Shown here: positions 32,729 to 42,457 of the stretch, in pieces
Layout: each line of letters opens with the position of its first letter
Position numbering within the stretch: position 1 is the stretch's first letter
Assembly (NCBI RefSeq): GCF_050003625.1
Contig: NC_134400.1
Span: forward strand, 225,472,085-225,536,084
Reading direction: 5' to 3'
Source: Haematobia irritans
Lineage: Eukaryota > Arthropoda > Insecta > Diptera > Muscidae
Length of the DNA stretch: 64,000 nt
Notes under the pieces: generated by a model
The model's input: only the letters and a program-made list of their open reading frames with translations
Told to the model about the DNA's origin: nothing
The model's database searches: none
Position numbers and translations under genes: made by a program

Positions 32729-33486
32729 AGGCCGGTACTCTGTTCGGTTTTCGCGTTGAAACTCCATACAAAACCAAAACATGCGAACAACTAGCGAAAT
32801 TTTTTCCATTTGTGGTACTTTGTTTTTTTCTGATGATTGATAAAACAAAGTATAACATGGAGTTGTATTTCCATAATAAACTAGCAACAATATCTAGCCG
32901 CTCCCTACTATATGGTAGAATATAAATAATGTACATATATAACATGAAATTTAAACACAAATGTTAACAAAATAAAAGCTTTATTTGGTGAATTATATTT
33001 TACAATCGTTTCATTTGTACTGGGCATCGGGATAATAAACACAAAACATAATTTAAACAAAAGGAGGCACAGCAATTGATGTTCCAAAACAAGCATTAGC
33101 ACTTCAACCAACATGTATAGTACCGAGGTAGCAATGAATGGAATCACAAGAATTAATTGCTATGTTCCAAAAAATAAAATGCAGCACTGTAAAATTAGTT
33201 TTTTAATTCAATAGATATTTGTAAAATAACTTCGCCTGCTTCTTCTTTTTCAAATTATTTATTTTGTATGCGTGTGTGTGTAAATCGAGCAACTAGTTGC
33301 GTATGTATATGTAATCATTTCGTGACAGTCTGCGATGTTGTCAATACATTTCTATGAAATAAACGCAAAAAAGTCCCAAAATGGCTGTTTTTTCCCCTCA
33401 AAATATATTGTCAACACTATCATTTTTCAACGCGAAACAATGATTGAGTGGAACTTTTTTCGCACCAACAAACAGAGTACCGGCCT
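32729..33486. mobile_element. Family C2 MITE, 758 bp, nested in C
   Basis: Ends AGGCCGGTACTCTGTTCGG and GAGTACCGGCCT. ATA stands at 32726-32728 and 33487-33489, where the uninterrupted C reads GTGCTATAAACGTC once. Confidence 0.86.
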
Positions 33487-34164
33487 ATAAACGTCAGTTT
33501 TTCAACACGAAAAAACAAAGTATCACAAATGGAAAAAATTTCGCAAATTTTTCGCATTTTTTGGTTTTGTATGGAGTTTCAACGCGAAAACCGAACAGAG
33601 TACCGGCCTTTAAGCGTAATAACACAGCAATTGATGTTCCAAAACAAGCATTAGCACTTCAACCAACATGTATAGTACCGAGGTAGCAATGAATGGAATC
33701 ACAAGAATTAATTGCTATGTTCCAAAAAATAAAATGCAGCACTGTAAAATTAGTTTTTTAATTCAATAGATATTTGTAAAATAACTTCGCCTGCTTCTTC
33801 TTTTTCAAATTATTTATTTTGTATGCGTGTGTGTGTAAATCGAGCAACTAGTTGCGTATGTATATGTAATCATTTCGTGACAGTCTGCGATGTTGTCAAT
33901 ACATTTCTATGAAATAAACGCAAAAAAGTCCCAAAATGGCTGTTTTTTCCCCTCAAAATATATTGTCAACACTATCATTTTTCAACGCGAAACAATGATT
34001 GAGTGGAACTTTTTTCGCACCAACAAACAGAGTACCGGCCTATAAACGTCAGTTTTTCAACACGAAAAAACAAAGTATCACAAATGGAAAAAATTTCGCA
34101 AATTTTTCGCATTTTTTGGTTTTGTATGGAGTTTCAACGCGAAAACCGAACAGAGTACCGGCCT
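33069..34164 (+). repeat. Local direct duplication, 541 bp, offset 555
   Basis: 33069-33609 and 33624-34164 look identical over every stretch I compared by eye. They are separated by 14 bases (TTAAGCGTAATAAC). The unit spans the right part of C2 and the right end of the outer C. Near-identity implies a very recent event or an assembly artefact. Confidence 0.88.
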
Positions 34165-34972
34165 TAATATGAGAAAACTTTGACAAAACACTACCCTAAA
34201 ATGCAACGAAAAAACCATGTGGTTTTCAATACTTATTTGTGCAACGAAGTTCGTGGTCAATTGCAAGAAATAAAAAAATGGAAAATTTTAGACAAATAAC
34301 CAAATAGTTTATAAAAATAGGTAAGTGAAAATAAAAAATGAAATAAAACATTAAGGAAGTTACTAAATGTATATCTCTTTGCAGAAAACTAAAATTATGG
34401 ATTCTACGTTCTTGAAAACATTAAAAAGCTGACCAATGAAAAAAATGGTGGACAATTAACTGGAACTGCTTCAAATAGTTTATAATAATTGGTACGTCAA
34501 TATGAAAAATTAAATCAACACTAAAGAAGTCACTAAATTTAAATTTCTTTGCAGAAAACCAAAATCTTTGGATGCTACATTCTTGCAAACAATAAGGAGC
34601 TGACCAATGAAAAATGAGTGGCTTATCGACAAGAAAAAGTTTCCAGAAACATTACAAGTGCAACCAATTAAAATTGTTAAAAACAACAAATTGTTGAAAT
34701 CAACAACTTCTGGATGAAAATGTGCATCACATCGTCAGTTTAATTCATATGCTATTATTAGTTTAAAATGGATATTTTGTGAATCCCTTCTGCTTGAAAT
34801 CAATTCTAACACGCGGTCCAGTACGTTCCTAATTTCAAATTGCCCGCATGTTAATAAAAGGAAGGAACCAAACGGAAGGAAATCGAATTATCAATGCAAA
34901 AGTGTTTACTAATAATGTTTAAGGGCCAGTTTCTCAATGTCTTGTTATTATTTATCGTGTCGATAAAACAGC

Positions 34973-36193
34973 CCCTGCCAGCATTTCAATGTTCCATTTC
35001 ATCCTCATCGCTACCACAGACTCGTAAGTGACACTGCAACAATCGCCAACTCTGATAGTATTTTGCCATCACTATTCGAATGAAAGTATTTTGCCATCAC
35101 TATTGTTACAAGAGCCATTTTATATTTTGTGAAACACCAAGCGCAACTGGCTTATTATAATTTATTTCAATGAAAACGAAAATAAAGTGCTGAAAACATA
35201 GTTATTACGCTTAAAGGCCGGTACTCTGTTCGGTTTTCGCGTTGAAACTCCATACAAAACCAAAAAATGCGAAAAATTTGCGAAATTTTTTCCATTTGTG
35301 ATACTTTGTTTTTTCGTGTTGAAAAACTGACGTTTATAGCACGGCGCCATTTGCAATGTGAATTAAGAAATAATTTATGTATTAAAACCTATTTGTGCGG
35401 GTTTATAAATCAAACACGGACCATATTTTTGTTCCGAAACTATACAAAGTATCAAAGGAATAGCAGATCAATTGCCCAAGGAAAAATAAAATGTTATTTT
35501 GTAAAAACAAGCAACAACCACCAACTTAATCCAATAACGCTCCCTATAAAATAGCGCTCCAAGCTACCTAAAAAAACGCCGCTTTCTATGTGCGAAATAA
35601 TGGTCTCCATAAAAATTTTTCGCAAGAATGAACATAGTACCGGCCTTAAAATTGTGAAAAGTAAATTGGTGAACAATTTTTGACTTTCCAATTGGTATAA
35701 AGTGATAGTTTTTCAAATATTTTTCCAGACACGCTGCCTCCATTGGGAATAAAAGTACTGGCTGATAGACGCTACAACATTTAACTTACAACTTGTAACT
35801 CAACATCAATCTCTTATTAATGCATAAAAATGTGTTAAATGTGATGTGATAGTCGTATAAATGTTATATTTATGAGAATTTATAAATGTTTCGTAAAATT
35901 AATAAACATCTAAACAATCGTGTTTTACTTGACCACAATGATTCTTTTACAACTATCTTAAAATGCACTTTGTCTGATTGTTTGAAGGGGCTCTTATTGG
36001 AGTCCTTCTAAATGTTTCCAGAAGGGCTCCTAATAATTGCACTCATGCGATACTTTTTTGTAGTAACTTGGCGTGGTACAACTTCTCAATAGTGACGGCG
36101 CTTTTACGAGGAGTTTTGGATATCGTATACGACTGTTTTCGACGTAGTGGGGATTCTCAGAAGCGCCCCCAAATTCAAAAAATGTTGGCAGGG
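34973..36193 (+). mobile_element. Family J transposon (J5) in L, itself carrying a C element
   Basis: Ends CCCTGCCAGCATTTC and GTTGGCAGGG, with GC at 34971-34972 and 36194-36195. Subtracting the C insert leaves 786 bp, the normal J length. Confidence 0.88.
35215..35646. mobile_element. Family C MITE, 432 bp, nested in J5
   Basis: Ends AGGCCGGTACTCTGTTCGG and CATAGTACCGGCCT. TAA stands at 35212-35214 and 35647-35649. Uninterrupted J copies read CGCTTAAAATTGTG once. Confidence 0.9.
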
Positions 36194-36394
36194 GCTGATC
36201 CCATACAAAAAATTTACTAACCGGAGGTCTATCCACCGGTTAAATTTAATCGGAGGATGAGAAACTGGCCATAAGATATTTAAAGTTTTGTTGTTTGTTT
36301 TTTTTTTTTTTTTTGTTCTTATTTGTTGATATGTTTAATAAGATTATTATTTATCAATTGGTATTGTAGTGTATTATGTAGTGTAGTGTATTAT

Positions 36395-37159
36395 CCCTGC
36401 CAGCATTTCAAAGTTCCATTTCAACCTCATCGTTACCACAGACTCGTAAATGTCACTTCAACCATCATGAAAAGGTACATCAAAAAGTACATGCAAGTAA
36501 TTTGCCATCCCTACTGTTAAAAAAGCCATTTTTTTTGTGAAACGCCAAGCGCAACCAGCTTGTTATATTTTAATTAAATAAAAACGAAAATAAAGTTCTG
36601 AAAACATAGATTATACGCTTAAAATTGTGAAAGGTATATTGGTGAACAATTTGGTGATTTTCCAAATGGAATAAAGTGATTGTTTTTCAGATATTTTACA
36701 GACACGCTGCCTCCATGGAATAAAAACACTGGTTGATAGACGCAGCAACATGTAACTCGCTACTTGTAACTCAACATAATCATTAATGCCAAAAATTATG
36801 TTAAATGTAATGTGATAGTGGTATAAATGTTATATTTTTAAGAATTTGTAAATGTTTAATCAAATTAATAAATATCTAAACAAACGTGTTTTACTCGACC
36901 ACAATGATTCTTTTACAACTATCTTAAAATTCACTTTTTTTGATTGTTTGGAGGGTCCCTTATTGGCGTCGTTCTAAATTGATCTATAAAGGCACCTAAT
37001 AATTGCACTCATGCGAAACATTTTTGTAGTAACTTGGCGTGGTACAACTTCTCAATAGTGACGGCGCTTTTCCGACGAGTTTTTGATGTCGTATATGATT
37101 GTTTTCGACGTAGTGGGGATTCTCAAAAGAGTCCCCAAATTCAAAAAATGTTGGCAGGG
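36395..37159 (+). mobile_element. Family J transposon (J6), 765 bp, nested in G1
   Basis: Ends CCCTGCCAGCATTTC and ATGTTGGCAGGG, with AT at 36393-36394 and 37160-37161. The corresponding site in the G copy at 37740-37790 is uninterrupted. More diverged from J4 and J5 than they are from each other. Confidence 0.86.
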
Positions 37160-37382
37160 ATTATATATTATATTTTGATGAAAATGAATAAATTATACAA
37201 AATTCATAGAATTTTGGCTTTGACTTTCAATTTGAAGTGGGGATATCATTCATACAAATTTAGGTTGAAAAGTATTAGCAATGATGTTAATTTTGAATTT
37301 GACTCGCATCGAAAATTGTTTGACAAATTATTGAGTAGCGGTGCATTTCAATTTGAGGATAACACTTGAGATATTATAGCCA

Positions 37383-38830
37383 CCCAATAAACACAAACGT
37401 TTGAAAAATGCTAAATTTCAACAAATTTTCAAACATTTTTTCAAAGGATTAGGGTAGTATTCAAGTTGAGAAATTGTTGAGAAAATCGCGTTCTCAACAA
37501 AAAACAGACATTACCCTCAACAGTGAAATTCAACACATTAGCAATAATATCTCAAGTATTATCCTCAAATTGAAATGCATCGCTACTCAATAATTTGTCA
37601 AACAATTTTCGATGCGAGTCAAATTCAAAATTAACATCGTTGCAAATACTTTTCAACCTAAATTTGTATGAATGATATCCCCACTTCAAATTGAAAGCCA
37701 AAGCCAAAATTCTTTGAATTTTGTATAATTTATTCATTTTCATCAAAATAAAATATATAATAATATACTACACTACATAATACACTAAAATACCAATTGA
37801 TAAATAATAATCTTATTAAACATATCAACAAATAAGAACAAAAAAAAAAAAAACAAACAACAAAACTTTAAATATCTTAAACATTATTAGTAAACACTTT
37901 TGCATTGATAATTCGTTTTCCTTCCTTTTGGTGTCATAAAACAGCATTAAAATTTATTAGCATGCGGGCAAGTTGAAATTAGGAACGTACTGGACCGCGT
38001 GTTAGAATTGATTTCCAGCAGAAGGAATTCACAAAATATCCATTTTAAACTGATAATAGCATATGAATTAAACTGACGATGTGATGCCCATTTTCATCCA
38101 GAAGTTGTTGATTTCAACAATTTGTTGTTTTTAACAATTTTAATTGGTTGCACTTGTAATGTTTCTGGAAACTTTTTCTTGTCGATAAGCCACTCATTTT
38201 TCATTGGTCAGCTTCTTAATGTTTGCAAGAATGTAGCATCCAAAGATTTTGGTTTTCTGCAAAGAGATTTAAATTTAGTGAATTCTCTAAAGTTTTGATT
38301 TAATTTTTCATATTGCCGTACCAATTATTATAAACTATTTGAAGCAGTTCCAGTTAATTGTCCACCATTTTTTCATCGGTCAGCTTTTTAATGTTTTCAA
38401 GAACGTAGAATCCATAATTTTAGTTTTCTGCAAAGAGATATACATTTAGTGACTTCCTTAATGTTTTATTTCATTTTTTATTTTCACTTACCTATTTTTA
38501 TAAACTATTTGATTATTTGTCTAAAATTTTCCATTTTTTTATTTCTTGCAATTGACCACGAACTTCGTTGCACAAATAAGTATTGAAAACAACATGGTTT
38601 TTTCGTTGCATTTTAGGGTAGTGTTTTGTCAAAGTTTTCTCATATTATCTTCAACAACTTTTCAAAGATTTCGTCAACATTTTGGCAAATTGGAAGTAAT
38701 TCGCAAACAATTTGAAGATGTATTGAAGATGAGCTATTTCAAGTCAAGTTGAATTTATGTTGAAAATTATATTTACCCTCAAACTGAAAAGTTGTTGCAT
38801 TTGAAAAACGCTCATCCTGTGTTTATTGGG
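37383..38830. mobile_element. Family G element (G2), 1448 bp, inside G1
   Basis: Ends CCCAATAAACACAAACG and CATCCTGTGTTTATTGGG. CA on the left and TA on the right are probably a decayed 2-bp duplication. Beyond it the G1 sequence resumes (AATGTGTTGAATTTCACTG). Contains diverged inverted segments and no long frame. Confidence 0.83.
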
Positions 38831-39095
38831 TAATGTGTTGAATTTCACTGTTGAGGGTAATGTCTGTTTTTTGTTGAGAACGCGATTTTCTCAACAATTT
38901 CTCAACTTGAATATTACCCTAATCCTTTGAAAAATTGTTGAAATTTAGCATTTTTCAAACGTTTGTGTTTATTGCGATTAATTCAAATGGCCTTGCAAAT
39001 TGCTTGCTTTCAACAAATTTTCCAATAGGTTTGAAGCATTAAAATGAAATTTAGTTTGAAAAGTTGTTGCTAATATGTTGAGAAATTGTTGCTAA

Positions 39096-40765
39096 AGCTG
39101 AGTACTATCCCAATAAACACAAACGATTGAAAAATGCTAAATTTCAACAATTTTTCAAACATTTTTTCAAAGGATTAGGGTAATATTCAAGTTGAGAAAT
39201 TGTTGAGAAAATCGCGTTCTCAACAAAAAACAGACATTACCCTCAACAGTGAAATTCAACACATTAGCAATAATATCTCAAGTGTTATCGTCAAATTGAA
39301 ATGCATCGCTACTCAATAATTTGTCAAACAATTTTCGATGCGAGTCAAATTCAAAATTAACGTCGTTGCAAATACTTTTCAACCTAAATTTGTATGAATG
39401 ATATCCCCACTTCAAATTGAAAGTCAAAGTCAAAATTCTATGAATTTTGTATAATTTATTCATTTTCATCAAAATAAAATATATAATAATACACTACACT
39501 ACATAATACATTACAATACCAATTGATAAATAATAATCTTATTAAACATATCAACAAATAAGAACAAAAAAAAAACATACAACAAAACTTTAAATATCTT
39601 AAACATTATTAGTAAACACTTTAGCATTGATAATTCGTTTTCCTTCCTTTTGGTGTCATAAAACAGCATTAAAATTTATTAACATGCGGGCAAATTTAAA
39701 TTAGGAACGTACTGGACCGCGTGTTAGAATTGATTTCCAGCAGAACGAATTCACAAAATATCCATTTTAAACTGATAATAGCATATGAATTAAACTGACG
39801 ATGTGATGCACATTTTCATCCAGAAGTTGTTGATTTCAACTATTTGTTGTTTTTAACAATTTTAATTGGTTGCACTTGTAATGCTTCTGGAAACTTTTTC
39901 TTGTCGATAAGCAACTCATTTTTCATTGGTCAGCTTCTTAATGTTTACAAGAATGTATCATCCAAAGGTTTTAGTTTTCTGCAAAGAGATTTAAATTTAG
40001 TGACTTCTCTAAAGTGTTGATTTAATTTTTCATATTGGCGTACCAATTATTATAAACTATTTGAAGCAGTTCCAGTTAATTGTCCACCATTTTTTCATCG
40101 GTCAGCTTTTTAATGTTTTCAAGAACGTAGAATCCATAATTTTAGTTTTCTGCAAAGATATATACATTTAGTGACTTCCTTAAAGTTTTATTTCATTTTT
40201 TATTTTCACTTACCTATTTTTATAAACTATTTGGTTATTTGTCTAAAATTTTCCATTTTTTTAATTTCTTGCAATTGACCACGAACTTCGTTGCACAAAT
40301 AAGTATTGAAAACCACATGGTTTTTTCGTTGCATTTTAGGGTAGTGTTTTGTCAAAGTTTTCTCATATTATCTTCAACACCTTTTCAAAGATTTCGTCAA
40401 CATTTTGGCAAATTGGAAGTAATTCGCAAACAATTTGAAGATGTATTGAAGATGAGCTATTTCAAGTCAAGTTGAATTTATGTTGAAAATTATATTTACC
40501 CTCAAACTGAAAAGTTGTTGCATTTGAAAAACGCTCATCCTGTGTTTATTGGGATGTTCAGTTTTCAAGCTGAAAACCAGCTTATTTTCACGGTTACTTT
40601 TTTTAATCAATTAATTTCGAAATATTAAATTGTTCGCAATCAATACATTGGACCTTTTCCATCCATAATTTGAAGAGACTTGATAAAACTGTTATCGTTT
40701 TCATATATATTTTTGCACTTTTAATTTAGTGTTTTGGTGAAAAACTCGAACATAGTACTCACCTT
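39096..40765. mobile_element. Family B MITE interrupted by G3
   Basis: Ends AGCTGAGTACTAT and GAACATAGTACTCACCT, with TAA at 39093-39095 and 40766-40768. G3 sits after the ACTAT of the left terminus. Confidence 0.86.
39109..40553. mobile_element. Family G element (G3), 1445 bp, uninterrupted
   Basis: Ends CCCAATAAACACAAACG and CATCCTGTGTTTATTGGG, with AT at 39107-39108 and 40554-40555. It is the best reference copy for G in this window. Frames up to about 95 codons occur but none is shared as a conserved protein. Confidence 0.88.
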
Positions 40766-40768
40766 AAA

Positions 40769-41199
40769 GGCCGGTACTATGTTCATTCTCGCGAAAAATT
40801 TTTATGGAAACCATTATTTCGCACATAGAAAGCGGCGTTTTTTTAGGTAGCTTGGAGCGCTATTTTAAAGGGAGCGATATTGGATTAAGTTGGTGGTTGT
40901 TGCTTGTTTTTACAAAATAACATTTTATTTTTCCTCGGGCAATTGATTTGCTATTCATTTGATCCTTTGTATAGTTTCGGAACAAAAATATGGTCCGTGT
41001 TTGATTTATAAACCCGCACAAATAGTTTTTAATAAATAAATTATTTCTTAATTCACATTGCAAATGGCGCCGTGCTATAAACGTCAGTTTTTCAACACGA
41101 AAAAACAAAGTATCACAAATGGAAAAAATTTCGCAAATTTTTCGCATTTTTTAGTTTTGTATGGAGTTTCAACGCGAAAACCGAACAGAGTACCGGCCT
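40769..41199. mobile_element. Family C MITE, 431 bp, uninterrupted
   Basis: Ends AGGCCGGTACTATGTTC and GAACAGAGTACCGGCCT, with TAA at 40766-40768 and 41200-41202. It shares one TAA with the B element to its left. Reference copy for C. Confidence 0.9.
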
Positions 41200-41202
41200 T
41201 AA

Positions 41203-41421
41203 CGTGTTAAATTCTACTGTTTAGTCTGTTTTTTTTTTGTTTTTGTTGGGAACGCGATTTTCTCAACAATTTCTCAAATTGAATTCTAATCTAATTCTTT
41301 GAAAACATGTTTGAAAGCGTATTGAATATAAGCATTTTTCCAATGCTTGTGTTTATGTATTTATGTCTGTTTTCAGTTGAGAACGCGATTTCTCAACAAT
41401 TTCTCAATTTGAATATTACCC
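41203..41421. mobile_element. Family M remnant
   Basis: Contains TTGAAAGCGTATTGAATATAAGC-type sequence (long form at 7630 and 52495) and CAATGCTTGTGTTTAT. The left part of this M copy lies at 38979-39092, before the B and C insertions. Confidence 0.65.
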
Positions 41422-41424
41422 TAA

Positions 41425-41658
41425 AGGTGTGTACTATGTTCGATTTTAGAGTTGAAAATCACTTTATTTTCGCGATTACTTTTCCTGAAATAAACAAAAT
41501 TATAAATGAAAACAAACATATTCCTGTAAAGTCTTGCCTGAATCTAGAGGAACAAGAAATTGCGCATCAATTGAGTTAATTTATCTGCTTTACATTGAAC
41601 TGTTTTAATAAAGTAACCGCGAAAAAATCAACTCGAAAACCGAACATAGTACTTACCT
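41425..41658. mobile_element. Family D MITE, 234 bp, uninterrupted
   Basis: Ends AGGTGTGTACTATGTTCG and CGAACATAGTACTTACCT, with TAA at 41422-41424 and 41659-41661. Reference copy for D; it defines the empty site used for the nest at 21088. Confidence 0.88.
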
Positions 41659-41661
41659 TAA

Positions 41662-42117
41662 AGGTGAGTATTAAGTTCGAGTTTAAGCTGAGTACTATGT
41701 TCAGTTTTCAAGCTGAAAATCAGCTTGTTTTCACGGTTACTTTGTTTAATTAATTAATATAGAAATATAAAATTATTTGCAATCAATTCCTTGGATCTTT
41801 TCCTTCCATTATTTGGTAAGACTTGATCAAAATATAATCGTCTTCATACATATTTTTGTACTTTTAGTTTAGTGTTTTGGTGAAAAAGCCGAACATAGTA
41901 CTCACCTTTAGCCGTTAATTTTCACTAAAGTGAAAACTAAATCAGTAAAAAAGTAATAAAATTATACATATTTGTTGCAGACTTCATTATAACTTGACGG
42001 GGAATATCCCAACGCAAATTTTCACAAAGTTTGTATTCATTAAAATGGATTATTAAAAAAAGTAATCGTGAAAAAAATGACGATTTTAGCGGCTAAGCCC
42101 GAACTAAATACCCACCT
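41662..42117. mobile_element. Family A MITE interrupted by B
   Basis: Ends AGGTGAGTATTAAGTTCG and AAATACCCACCT. The left flank is the TAA shared with D. Confidence 0.83.
41686..41907. mobile_element. Family B MITE, 222 bp, nested in A
   Basis: Ends AGCTGAGTACTATGTTC and GAACATAGTACTCACCT. TTA at 41683-41685 and 41908-41910 duplicates the TTA of the A phrase CGAGTTTAGCCG. Confidence 0.9.
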
Positions 42118-42457
42118 TATTCCGTTAAAAAAATGTTTAAAAACATTTTCAAATTCACCATTTTTCAAACGTTTGTGTTTACTGGGTTTGATTTTACCTC
42201 TTAAGAGTACCCTGAAAGCCTTTGGTGCCACATTGTTTTTATGTTTTAGCGTCATCTGATGACGTCATACAGCAAAATATTTAACAACAACACTCGCCGG
42301 GTGGGTTTGATCGGAATATTTTTATATTGTTATTTATAGCGCGCATACGACCCAGGTTCGATTGTCGTACCGTGTTCATAAACAAAAAATTACACGTTGG
42401 AATTAGGCAACAATATTTGAGTTATTCAACTCATGAAAAGTGAAATTTTATTGTAAA
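42118..42457 (+). promoter_or_regulatory. 5' flank of PIG-B
   Basis: Contains a G/M-like fragment (TTTTTCAAACGTTTGTGTTTACTGGG, listed as parts, about 42162-42187) and then unique sequence with the 5' UTR. No TATA box is certain. Confidence 0.4.

Larger units (their letters stand above)
31626..34164. mobile_element. Family C MITE complex inside G1 (contains J4, C2 and a tandem duplication)
   Basis: The outer ends AGGCCGGTACTAT and GAGTACCGGCCT are flanked by TAA (31623-31625 and 34165-34167). The G copy at 40380 reads TGAAGATAATATGAG once at this point. J4 interrupts the left end after GGTACTAT. C2 sits further right. The right part is duplicated. Confidence 0.83.
34923..36271. mobile_element. 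MITE family L (PIF/Harbinger-type ends) carrying J5
   Basis: Ends GGGCCAGTTTCTCA and TGAGAAACTGGCC(A). TAA at 34920-34922 and 36272-36274 duplicates the TAA of the G sequence GTTTAAGATATTT. Without J5 the element is about 126 bp. GGG-type ends with a TWA duplication are the textbook pattern for PIF/Harbinger MITEs. Confidence 0.85.
31440..38976. mobile_element. Family G element (G1) expanded to 7.5 kb by nested insertions
   Basis: Left end CCCAATAAACACAGGGTG and right end CAAACGTTTGTGTTTATTGCG-like, with AT at 31438-31439 and 38977-38978. Segments 31440-31625, 34165-34922, 36272-36394, 37160-37382 and 38831-38976 together align with the uninterrupted G copy at 39109-40553. The gaps are filled by the C complex, L with J5 and C, J6, and a second G. 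No protein frame is preserved. Confidence 0.85.

Noticed and set aside
34078..40475. Frames of 60-110 codons repeated across the G, C and J copies (for example at 37034, 38546, 40239, 40860)
   Set aside because: They recur because the repeats recur. Equivalent copies have stops or shifts, and no transposase motif is present.
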